This document shows, one piece after another, positions 40,431 through 49,722 of a stretch of DNA of 64,000 nt. This DNA comes from Spirochaetota bacterium (GTDB taxonomy: Bacteria > Spirochaetota > UBA4802 > UBA5550). Position numbers and translations under genes: made by a program. Under the pieces are notes generated by a model. It did no database searches, was not told where the DNA came from, and saw only the letters and a list, made by a program, of their open reading frames with translations. The stretch is taken from the NCBI GenBank assembly GCA_025457915.1, contig JALOTL010000003.1:124001-188000 (forward strand). Reading direction: 5' to 3'. Every line of letters begins with the position of its first letter. The stretch's first letter is position 1.

Positions 40431-41105
40431 TTGAAAAAAAGCGTTTTTCACGGTATATTGATAGCGGCGGCTTTTTTACTGGCCGTTCCGCTTGTATATA
40501 TGATCGCGGTCACGTTCCGTCCCGGTCCAGGGCAATCCGCGGGTGCGAATCCATACGTTTACGGAAAAAGGTCCCTCTTTAAAATCCTGCCTGTAAAAAA
40601 CAACGCGATCATATTCCTGGGCGACAGCCTGACCGACGGATGCGAGTGGTCGGAGCTGTTCGGAAATCCCGTGATCATAAACAGGGGCATAAACAGCGAG
40701 ACGACGTCCGGTGTCCTGGAATGGATTGACGACGTTTCGGCCAAGAAACCCTCCAGTATATTCATCATGATAGGCGGCAACGATATACTTGCCGGATCGT
40801 CGCAGGCGGAGGTAATCTCAAATTACTCCAGGATCATCGACAGGATAAAAAACAACTCCCCTTCGACAAAAATATTCGTGCAGGGTAACCTGCCGTGCAC
40901 GGTCATGGAGCTCAACAGGACCGTTCTGGAGTTGAGAACGGAATTGAAGAAAATGTCCGGCGAGAAGGGCGTTGAATTCATTGATCTATACGACCGTTTT
41001 ACCGATAAGGACGGCCTTCTCGACAGGAGCCTGACGTATGACGGGATACACCTGAACGGAAAAGGATATATGGTCTGGAAGAAGGCCCTGTCAGGGTATT
41101 TTTGA
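40431..41105 (+). CDS. SGNH/GDSL hydrolase
   Basis: IIFLGDSLTDGCEW (block I), GGNDIL (block III), DGIHLNGKGY (block V); signal peptide. Confidence 0.92.
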   Translation: MKKSVFHGILIAAAFLLAVPLVYMIAVTFRPGPGQSAGANPYVYGKRSLFKILPVKNNAIIFLGDSLTDGCEWSELFGNPVIINRGINSETTSGVLEWIDDVSAKKPSSIFIMIGGNDILAGSSQAEVISNYSRIIDRIKNNSPSTKIFVQGNLPCTVMELNRTVLELRTELKKMSGEKGVEFIDLYDRFTDKDGLLDRSLTYDGIHLNGKGYMVWKKALSGYF

Positions 41106-41153
41106 AATAAATACTTGACACGGGAATGTCCTGACTGCAAATAACAGGGAAAT

Positions 41154-41227
<74 letters not shown>

Positions 41228-41268
41228 CATTATAACTCCTGAATCTATCAGGGATTACAAAACTCTCA

Positions 41269-41721
41269 TCAATATTCAGATATTCGAGTCACCCCGGTTC
41301 GATCAATTGCCACACCCGATACAGATCTCACATCATCAGAGCTCATTGTTTTGCATAGCTGACATGTGATAATATAAAGTGAAAAAACATATGGAACAGT
41401 CGACAGGTAATACCATTCCCAATGAAAGATTTTGAAATGAGTATATCTCAGATTGAGGTTCAGCCCTATTTCAAACCCTTCAATTTTTTTGAAAACCCTG
41501 TTCTTGAGGTTGAGTCCGGCCATCAGTTGTTTTAGAGATTCGTTCTCGGATCGGATGTCACTTTTTTTCAGTATTGACTTCCCGGATTTTATAAAATCAT
41601 TTCTACATTTGTAAACGGGTTTGGATGAAATCCCTGTCTGTGGCAAAAATCGAGGTATATTCTGCAGGGATCTCTTTTTCGCTTGCCATGGTTCAATTTC
41701 TAGGTTTAATTTATTAACCAT
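41269..41721 (-). pseudogene. Relic of an IS3-family OrfA-like (HTH) transposase
   Basis: LNLEIEPWQAKKRSLQNIPRFLPQTGISSKPVYKCRNDFIKSGKSILKKSDIRSENESLKQLMAGLNLKNRVFKKIEGFEIGLNL resembles the OrfA pattern (WTAKRK...YRWRDxFLEGG...ELKxLIGEL.LEN..LKK). C-terminal part not recognisable. Confidence 0.5.
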
Positions 41722-41934
41722 TGCTTTAAAGATCTTGCCAGCCGTCCAGATTCATCTGAAATTGAACATTTTTGTACTTGCTTTTCCGGTGAATTTACCA
41801 TGTCATTACCCCTGCAATAATTTTTTTTATTATCATAATGATACGGTTCCTTGAACAAACCCACTATTTGACAGTCAATTATGCACTTTTTTTGCATCAT
41901 ATTATTAGCAAGATGTTTCCGCCTGGAATAAATT

Positions 41935-44900
41935 ATGCCGCGAATATTCGATAACTTCAATATTTTTCTAATACCTCCCGTACTGTTTTTAATTACCGGG
42001 GTTTCTCTTGGCGTTTTTTCGCTTATAAAGGGAAAACGTCACTTCGAAAATATTCTATTCGCCCTTATATGCTTCTGGTGGTCGCTGCTTATGCCGGTGT
42101 TCATGTCCCACCATATCTTCAAGGGAAACATACCGCTCATCCTGACAATTGAACGCAGCGTTCACTTCGTGTATGTCTATCTGCCGGCGATCGTTATTTT
42201 GTTTGTACATTCAATGGTTAATAAAAAGAACAGGGGCATTGAGATAGCGGCATTTGTCCTTAGTTTTATTTTTTCTCTGTTCACATTTACTGATTATTAT
42301 TTTAACGTAATGCTGGAATACCGATGGGGATATATAGCAAGGGCCGGCATAGCGTTTGATCTGTTCGGCCTGTACAGTTTTTGCTGTATAATTTATTGTA
42401 TAATACTGATCATGAAAAAAATGAAAACGGGTATTGATGACTATACCCGACTGAAAATAAAATATATCATGATTGCCATTATATCGATGGCCGTTTTGAC
42501 TACAGGCAACATACCGGCCATGAATGGCATCGACATTTATCCGCCGGGAAACTTCGCCTTTATATCCATGCTGTTCATGGCATGGGGGATATACCGGCAT
42601 GATGTTATCAAGATGAACCTTTACTCGAAGCGTCGTATTGTCGGTGCCATTGTGAGGATGTTTGTCACAGCCGGACTAATTGCCGCAATTTTGGTATGCT
42701 GGTGGGCATTAGCTAATTACAGTTTGAGTCATATTTTCACTAGAATAATACCTTATGGAATCCCTCCGCTTCTGTCGTTTATATGCTGTGTCTTTTTGTC
42801 TTATCTCTCACTGCGGTTAGGTGAAAACCGAAAAGATTCAATAATATTCAGCATTCTGATGCTTGTATATGCGCTTTTAAGTATTGATATATATCTCAAC
42901 AGCATCATAAATGATCCATATATCGGTTTGCGGGTAAGCAGATTCAGTCATATTTTTGTCGTTTTTATTCCAGCTCTGGGGATGCATCTCATGAGGAGCG
43001 TCACCGACCGTCAATCCGAAACCCGTCTCCTTTACGGCAATTACCTGATATGTTTTATATTATTGCTGTTTTCACAATCAGATTATTATCTTCAGGGAAT
43101 GTATTTATACTCATGGGGGCAGTTTGCCAGAAAAGCAATTCTGTTTGACCTGATGAGCGTTCTTGCGACCCTGACTCTTGCATATAACATTTTGATCCTG
43201 TTGGCTGCCTATAGGCAGAGTAATATCAGTTTTTTACGAAGCCGGTATCTTTTTCTTCTTATAGGTTCAGCAAGCACTGCGGTCATGTCTCTTGGGAATG
43301 TCCCTGCAATGAACGGGTATGACATTTATCCGCTGGGAAATTTTATTTTTATTCCGGCAGCAATTTTTGCTGTGGCGCTTTTCAGACATAATATCACTGA
43401 GATAATGCGATTTTCCGGGATGTTTGTGTATTACGGCGTGATATCGGCGGCAGTATTTGCCGCTGTATGGGTTCTGGCCCTGAATCATTCAGACGATTTT
43501 TTGCCGGTATACACCGGCATCTCATTTTTCAGTATCCTCGTGTTTAATTTTTTTCTCCGTCGGCTGCGTGATTATGTTTCCGGCAGGCATGCCGATAAAT
43601 TAAAAATCGCATTCGAAAACCTGAGCGACAAACTATCCAGAGCCCGGAGTTTCGATGAGATAGAAGCATGCATTTCGCGCTCTTTTTTTACTGATCTTGA
43701 CTGCGTACAATGTGCGGTGTTGATATATAAAGAAAACCTGAATAAATATACCGGGAAAAAACTCTGGAATAATCAGATTGAATTCATGCATGGATTGCCT
43801 GTTATGGAAAATTCACAGTCGATAAATATCGACCCGGGCCATCCTTTGCTCGACTGTATTCGGATAAAACATTCATATATGAAGCAGGAGGAAATTGAAT
43901 TCTGCATCCTCAACAATGAGCTGGCTGTTGATTATAATGATCCGCTGCGGCAGTTTGAGATAATTCTGCCTGTTTTTTTTGAAAACCATTTATCAGCTCT
44001 TATTCTGCTTGGCGTTAAAATCGACGCTTCAGTATTTTCCAGTAATGAAACCGGATTTCTCTATCAGCTCGGGATCAATCTCGGTCCGCATATTGAAAAT
44101 GTCATAATACTCCAGCAGCTTGAAGAAACACTGGAGGAGCGGACAAAGAAACTTCGTGATTCTGAAGAGAAATACAGGAACTTGATAGAAAATGCGAATG
44201 ATATCATATACAAGGCAGACTGGCGCGGTTATTTTATCTATTCGAATCCTGCTTTTCATAAAAAGTTTGAATATACGAGCGAGGAAATACGCCATCTGCA
44301 TTATCTTGACCTCATACCGCCTGATAACCGGGATGATGAATTTGCTTTTTACAGCAGTCAGTTGAAAAATAAAACCGACCAATCCCATCGCGAGCTTCCT
44401 GTTCTCGCAAAATCCGGAAGGATTCTATGGATCGTGCAGGATGTGAAGTCTATCAAGGATGAGAACGGGCGTATTGTTGAATTCGACTGCATCGTTCATG
44501 ATATTACGGACAGAAAAGCTGCTGAAGATGCCCTGCGCGAGAGCGAGGAGCGCTTTCGACTTGTTGTGGAGAACGTCAACGATGCGGTTTTTATCTGCAA
44601 ATTTGACGGACATTTGAAATACATGAGCCCGACTATTGTGCGGATTACAGGCTACTCCTCGGAAGAAATGCTCAATGCACACTATCTCCATTTTATCCAT
44701 CCTGATTGCCGGAAAGGCGAGTTTGATTTGTACAAAAAACAGGTACAGGAGAATGTTGAGGTCAGCGTGCATGAATACCCTTTTATTACAAAGCATGGAG
44801 GAATTATTTGGGTAGGTCAGACTGTGCGCATGGTGAAGAACGATACTGGCGAGATAGAATTTTTCGGAGTTATAAGGGATATTTCAGACAGAAAAGCCGC

Positions 44901-47286
44901 TGAGAACGCGCTGCGTGAGAGCGAAATGCGCTATCAGCAGCTGATGGAAAACGTCAGCGATTGTGTTTTCATCTGTAGACTGGATGGACATTTCAAATAT
45001 ATCAACCCGGCCGTTACCCGATTGACCGGGATTCCTCCAAATGATCTGATCGGTACACACTATCTTTCTATCGTGCATCCGGACTATCGTGAGAAGCAGA
45101 TGAAATTTTATCAGAAGCAGGTGAGTGATAATATTGAAACAACATATTGTGAATTCCAGATACTGATAAAAAACAATGAAACCAGATGGGTGGGGCAAAC
45201 CGTCCGTATGATCAGAAACAACGAGGGAGAAATCGAATTTTACGGCATTGCCCTTGACATTTCCGCTCTCAAAAAAGCAGAGGAGGCCAGGCGCGATCTC
45301 GAGGAGGCAAAAACCAATTTTTTTGCCAATATCTCACACGAAATACGCACTCCGCTCACCCTCATGCTGGGGCCTATCGAGTCCGTACTCCATGGAGATT
45401 ACGGTAAGGAGGTCGACAATGAATTTTTTAAGAACCTTCACCGGAATACTCTGAGCCTTCTTAAACTTGTGAATAATCTTCTTGATTTTTCTAAAATTGA
45501 AGCTGGAAAAATGATTTTGCGGGTACAGGAGGGTGATATAGTTTACTTCGCCCGTCATTATCTTGAAAGTATACGGCTGGCCGGGAAATCAAAGAATATT
45601 AATTTGTTTTTTAATTCCTCTTCCGGTTCTATCATAGTCTGCTTTGATCCGGAAAGGCTGGACAAGGTCTTTATGAATCTTCTTTCAAACGCATTGAAAT
45701 TTACCGGTGAGGGGGGATCGATTTCGATCACACTTTCCGAGGATGAAGACAACTGCCTGATCAATGTGTCCGATAATGGAGATGGAATTTCAGAGAAAGA
45801 TATTGTCAACATATTCGACCGTTTCTGCCAGTCGGATAGGACTTCACCCAGAAAGCATGAGGGTACCGGCATCGGACTCGCACTGGCAAAGGAGCTTGTG
45901 GAACTGCACGGAGGCTCCATCTCGGTCGAGAGCAGACATATCCAAAAATATCCCGATGATCACGGTTCAACCTTCACGGTGATTCTTCCGAAAGGAATAA
46001 AACATTTTGAGAAGAGGGCAAATGTTGAATTTGTTGAAAAGAGGAATCTTGACGATTGGGTGAAGGATTATCGGCAAATCGGACTTCGCGAGATAGAGCC
46101 ATTAAAAATTAGTGATTCAATTTTAGACTGTCATGCAGAAGGCGGGGAAACGCAGTTCTCTGGCATAAAAAAGACCATACTGGTTGTTGATGACAATGAG
46201 GATATGCAGAATTTTATGAAAATACTGCTCCAGAAACATTATAAGGTGATACTCGCCGAAAACGGCGAGGAGGGAATTAACCGTGCAAGGATACTGAAAC
46301 CGGACCTGATTGTTACGGACGTCATGATGCCGGTGATGAACGGCTTTGAGATGACTTCAATCATCAAAAATGATAATGAGCTTAAGATAATCCCGATAAT
46401 CATGCTCACTGCCGATACGGAATTTATGAACAAAGTGGCAGGTCTTGAATACGGTGCCGACGATTATTTACATAAACCTTTTAACTCGATGGAGCTTTTA
46501 ACGCGGATCGCTTCCCTGCTGAAAAATTATGAATTTCAGCAGATCATCAGCCGTCGCAACGCTGATATAGAAAGTGAACTTGAAGTGGCGCGTCTGCTAC
46601 AGCAGCGGCTGTTTCCCTCATCAATGCCGGAGATTTCCGGATATCATGAACACGTTATATATATCCCCATGGATAAAATCGGAGGCGATTTTTACGATAT
46701 TGAAAACCGTGACGGATTACTTAATCTTTTCATTGCTGATGTTTCCGGGCATGGTCTCCCCGGAGCGTTTCTGGCGACAGTAACGAAAATCGCCCTCGAA
46801 AATATATCTGTCCGGACAAGCTCAAACAAGGTGCTTTATCTTCTCAATAATGTTATCCTTCGTCACACTGTGCAGAGTAATTATGTAACAGCTTTTTTTG
46901 CTACAATCGACATCAATACGAATCTCATGCGGTATGCCAGTGCGGGTCATGTTTCGCCTATTCTGTATCGTAAAAAAAACGATGAATTCATTGAACTTAA
47001 AACTAAAGGAAAACCGCTCGGATGGTTCAAAGATGTTCAGATAGATGAAAAAACAATTCAGCTCGATTCAGGCGACCGCATAATTCTCTATACCGACGGT
47101 TTAACTGAGTGTATGGATTATTCCGGGGAGCTATTCGGTGAGGAACGCCTTCGGAAAATCATCAAAGATTATTCATGCAAACCAGCTGTTGAGTTTTCAA
47201 AAGAGCTGATGAAGGAACTGGAAATATTTAATGGCAGCAATTCCTACGAAGATGACATCACCATGGTTGTACTCGATGTTCTGTAA
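41935..47286 (+). CDS. Giant multi-domain sensor: duplicated membrane domain, GAF-like, 3 PAS, histidine kinase, REC, SpoIIE/PP2C-type phosphatase
   Basis: Two membrane repeats with TTGNIPAMNGIDIYPPGNFAFI and MSLGNVPAMNGYDIYPLGNFIFI; PAS repeats; FFANISHEIRTPLTLMLGP; DNGDGISEKDI; GTGIGLALAKELVELHGG; REC VVDDNEDMQNF...TDVMMPVMNG; LLQQRLFPSSMP, GGDFYDIENRDGLLNLFIADVSGHGLPGAFLATV, LYTDGLTE. Confidence 0.93.
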   Translation: MPRIFDNFNIFLIPPVLFLITGVSLGVFSLIKGKRHFENILFALICFWWSLLMPVFMSHHIFKGNIPLILTIERSVHFVYVYLPAIVILFVHSMVNKKNRGIEIAAFVLSFIFSLFTFTDYYFNVMLEYRWGYIARAGIAFDLFGLYSFCCIIYCIILIMKKMKTGIDDYTRLKIKYIMIAIISMAVLTTGNIPAMNGIDIYPPGNFAFISMLFMAWGIYRHDVIKMNLYSKRRIVGAIVRMFVTAGLIAAILVCWWALANYSLSHIFTRIIPYGIPPLLSFICCVFLSYLSLRLGENRKDSIIFSILMLVYALLSIDIYLNSIINDPYIGLRVSRFSHIFVVFIPALGMHLMRSVTDRQSETRLLYGNYLICFILLLFSQSDYYLQGMYLYSWGQFARKAILFDLMSVLATLTLAYNILILLAAYRQSNISFLRSRYLFLLIGSASTAVMSLGNVPAMNGYDIYPLGNFIFIPAAIFAVALFRHNITEIMRFSGMFVYYGVISAAVFAAVWVLALNHSDDFLPVYTGISFFSILVFNFFLRRLRDYVSGRHADKLKIAFENLSDKLSRARSFDEIEACISRSFFTDLDCVQCAVLIYKENLNKYTGKKLWNNQIEFMHGLPVMENSQSINIDPGHPLLDCIRIKHSYMKQEEIEFCILNNELAVDYNDPLRQFEIILPVFFENHLSALILLGVKIDASVFSSNETGFLYQLGINLGPHIENVIILQQLEETLEERTKKLRDSEEKYRNLIENANDIIYKADWRGYFIYSNPAFHKKFEYTSEEIRHLHYLDLIPPDNRDDEFAFYSSQLKNKTDQSHRELPVLAKSGRILWIVQDVKSIKDENGRIVEFDCIVHDITDRKAAEDALRESEERFRLVVENVNDAVFICKFDGHLKYMSPTIVRITGYSSEEMLNAHYLHFIHPDCRKGEFDLYKKQVQENVEVSVHEYPFITKHGGIIWVGQTVRMVKNDTGEIEFFGVIRDISDRKAAENALRESEMRYQQLMENVSDCVFICRLDGHFKYINPAVTRLTGIPPNDLIGTHYLSIVHPDYREKQMKFYQKQVSDNIETTYCEFQILIKNNETRWVGQTVRMIRNNEGEIEFYGIALDISALKKAEEARRDLEEAKTNFFANISHEIRTPLTLMLGPIESVLHGDYGKEVDNEFFKNLHRNTLSLLKLVNNLLDFSKIEAGKMILRVQEGDIVYFARHYLESIRLAGKSKNINLFFNSSSGSIIVCFDPERLDKVFMNLLSNALKFTGEGGSISITLSEDEDNCLINVSDNGDGISEKDIVNIFDRFCQSDRTSPRKHEGTGIGLALAKELVELHGGSISVESRHIQKYPDDHGSTFTVILPKGIKHFEKRANVEFVEKRNLDDWVKDYRQIGLREIEPLKISDSILDCHAEGGETQFSGIKKTILVVDDNEDMQNFMKILLQKHYKVILAENGEEGINRARILKPDLIVTDVMMPVMNGFEMTSIIKNDNELKIIPIIMLTADTEFMNKVAGLEYGADDYLHKPFNSMELLTRIASLLKNYEFQQIISRRNADIESELEVARLLQQRLFPSSMPEISGYHEHVIYIPMDKIGGDFYDIENRDGLLNLFIADVSGHGLPGAFLATVTKIALENISVRTSSNKVLYLLNNVILRHTVQSNYVTAFFATIDINTNLMRYASAGHVSPILYRKKNDEFIELKTKGKPLGWFKDVQIDEKTIQLDSGDRIILYTDGLTECMDYSGELFGEERLRKIIKDYSCKPAVEFSKELMKELEIFNGSNSYEDDITMVVLDVL

Positions 47287-47773
47287 TTCAAAATGACAGG
47301 CGGGAGATTGAATTTCTAAGGCCGCCATCAAAGGGTTTTTGGGGTTGGATGGGATCGTGTCAACGGAAGTACTTCTGATAACACCCGATGTGTCCCGAAA
47401 TTTTTGTAATCAGCGGACTGGAGTTGCCCCATAAAACAGCAAACGCGCGGCAAATTCGCTGCATGAACGCGGAACTGAAAGGAGTTATTTACGGCACCGG
47501 TTAAAAAACACTCTACACTCTATTCCTTTTTAAAGAACAAAATAAAAACCGGTTTTTTTATATCTGCTTCCGAAACCCGGAAATTCGTTTACATCGCGGA
47601 CCTTCAAAAAAGGAACACCCAACGATTGAACCGTAATGCTAGGAATATTGGGGCCGTTTGGATTTAGCTATTTCATATAAACGGAAAAGGTGGTAAATTG
47701 TTGGAATACTTTATTGACTTATTTGTCAATAAATATTATAACTTATTATTCTCACTTTGTCCGGGGGTATAAG

Positions 47774-48313
47774 ATGAAAAAATTATTTGTAATACTATTA
47801 TTGATTTTTCCTTTATCTATATGGGCTGGAATTAAGGAAGATTTATTAAAAGCCTCGGAACAGGGAAATAAGGTTAAGGTAGCATCTCTACTCGCAAAAG
47901 GCACTGATGTTAATGTGAACGATAATACCGGCCTTACACCATTGATGTGGGCTTCATACAGGGGCCATAAAGAAATAGTAAAACTCCTTATAGAGAAAGG
48001 TGCTGATGTGAACGCAAAGCCCGACAATGGCCACACGGCACTGATGATGGCATCAGTATCTGCCTATAAAGATATAGTAAAACTACTGCTTGAGAAAGGT
48101 GCCGACGTGAACGCAAAGGATGAAAAAGGCAGAACAGCATTGATATACGCTTCAGAACAAGGCCATAAAGATATAGTAAAACTCCTTCTCGAGAAAGGCG
48201 CTGATGTGAAGGTGAAGGATGGGAAAGGCTTCACGGCCCTGGGACTTGCTTCATACTATGAGCATAAAGAGGTAGTGATCTTACTGAAAGCCGCCGGGGC
48301 GAAGGAACAGTAA
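47774..48313 (+). CDS. Secreted ankyrin-repeat protein
   Basis: Start chosen at MKKLFVILLLIFPLSIWAGIKEDLL (signal peptide); four repeats of the type G(L/H/R/F)TALMxAS...HKDIVKLLLEKGADVNAKD. Confidence 0.88.
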   Translation: MKKLFVILLLIFPLSIWAGIKEDLLKASEQGNKVKVASLLAKGTDVNVNDNTGLTPLMWASYRGHKEIVKLLIEKGADVNAKPDNGHTALMMASVSAYKDIVKLLLEKGADVNAKDEKGRTALIYASEQGHKDIVKLLLEKGADVKVKDGKGFTALGLASYYEHKEVVILLKAAGAKEQ

Positions 48314-48346
48314 CAGTTAAACGCGGGCAGAGGTTTATTCAGTCAC

Positions 48347-48381
48347 CGGGGGTTCGACTCCTCCCGGGCGCGCATTATAAC
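48347..48381 (+). repeat. Right 35-bp direct repeat (candidate attR), tRNA-Arg 3' fragment
   Basis: CGGGGGTTCGACTCCTCCCGGGCGCGCATTATAAC, exact copy of 41202-41236 with no tRNA 5' part. Confidence 0.93.
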
Positions 48382-48413
48382 CTTCGAACCAACCCCTCAT
48401 CATTATCAGACAA

Positions 48414-49499
48414 TTATTTTTTTTCTTCTTCAATATCAGGCGTTCTTTCTGCAACGGTCTTTTTTTTGTACCACCTGCCCAGCATGAACGGGAAAAACCT
48501 GTTGATGATGAGGATCAGCGGGATGATTGAAAAGAATTGCAGCATTACGTAAAACGCCTGCCAGAGTACGAACAGGTATTCCGGGACCGTGTTGACCATG
48601 GGGATCTGGATGCCGATGACAGTAAGGACCATTATCAGGACTATGCTCATCGGCCTGTGAAGGGCGAGAAGTATGACCGTGTTCGTTGAAAGGAAATTCA
48701 TGATGAAATTTTTCCTGATCAGCGTGCTGAATCCTATCAAAAATACCGATCCGGCGGCGAATGATATATAAAACAGCGACATGTAGTTGTATCTCTGTCC
48801 CAGAATGTCTACTTCACCGTTGAAAATCGAAGTGAACAGCCAGACCGCTATGAAAGGCAGGAGGATCCAGGCCTTCTTGAATCCGAAGCCGCTGACTTTT
48901 TCGGAAATTTTATCCTTTAACAGATAACCGCCGCCGTAGATCACCATCATGCTGAATACCGCGTTGAACGAGTAGGGCAGTTGTGAAATATTGAAATGGT
49001 TCATCGCGAACCCTATAGCGGTTGATACGCAAAGGAATACTATTATGATGTTTGTCTTCCTCGTGTACCTTGTTACCAGGTAGAAGATGATTTCGATGAA
49101 GAAAAGGCACGGCAGGAACCAGAGGGGCCTGGCCATGGTAAAAGGGATCCCGTTCAGCACGTCAAGTACGGCCTTGACGTAAATCCTTGTCGTCAGGACG
49201 ATCCCGGTCTGCTGGGATGACACATAGATCCAGAAAAAGAACAATACAAAGGAAAACGCGAAATAGGGGACCATGAGGAGTTTGAATCTTTTAATGATAA
49301 ACGTCTTTATGTCCCTGTTCCTTTCCGGATCAAACAGATAACCTGATATCAGGAAGAATACCGGCACGTTGATTACATTGATGACCGTCTTGATTTCAGT
49401 CAATATCGGGGTGCCGAAAAAGGCAGTACTGTGGTAAAATGCGACCAGATAAAGGGCTACCAGCCTGAGGTAGTCGATCCATTTTTCTCTATCATTCAT
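48414..49499 (-). CDS. Acyltransferase family 3 membrane protein
   Basis: WIDYLRLVALYLVAFYHSTAFFG, NVINVPVFFLISGYLF, RPLWFLPCLFFIEIIF, ~10 TM helices. Confidence 0.9.
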   Translation of the reverse strand: MNDREKWIDYLRLVALYLVAFYHSTAFFGTPILTEIKTVINVINVPVFFLISGYLFDPERNRDIKTFIIKRFKLLMVPYFAFSFVLFFFWIYVSSQQTGIVLTTRIYVKAVLDVLNGIPFTMARPLWFLPCLFFIEIIFYLVTRYTRKTNIIIVFLCVSTAIGFAMNHFNISQLPYSFNAVFSMMVIYGGGYLLKDKISEKVSGFGFKKAWILLPFIAVWLFTSIFNGEVDILGQRYNYMSLFYISFAAGSVFLIGFSTLIRKNFIMNFLSTNTVILLALHRPMSIVLIMVLTVIGIQIPMVNTVPEYLFVLWQAFYVMLQFFSIIPLILIINRFFPFMLGRWYKKKTVAERTPDIEEEKK

Positions 49500-49722
49500 A
49501 GTATTCCCTGGCTTCGAATTTGTATCACGGCCATTTCGGCCCAGATCATTTTTTCCGACTGCAAAGACCCGGTGTCAAGTACAAATATTTATTATCCTTG
49601 CGGGTGTGATGTTATTACTGTGCATTTGTCATGCCGCTCGAGGATATATGCCCGTAATTCAGCGGCTTCCCGTTAAAGCTGCGGTATTTAATCCCGGGTT
49701 TTTAATATCGTGCTCTTTGCTT

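Noticed and set aside
47287-47690. Possible integrase remnant between the giant kinase and the ankyrin gene
   Set aside because: All frames checked by eye give short, stop-interrupted peptides with no recognisable recombinase motif (R...H-x-x-R...Y).
47752-48313. Repeats in the ankyrin gene considered as a CRISPR-like or intergenic repeat array
   Set aside because: Periodicity is ~99 bp, in frame and protein-encoding (33-aa ankyrin units); no spacer structure.
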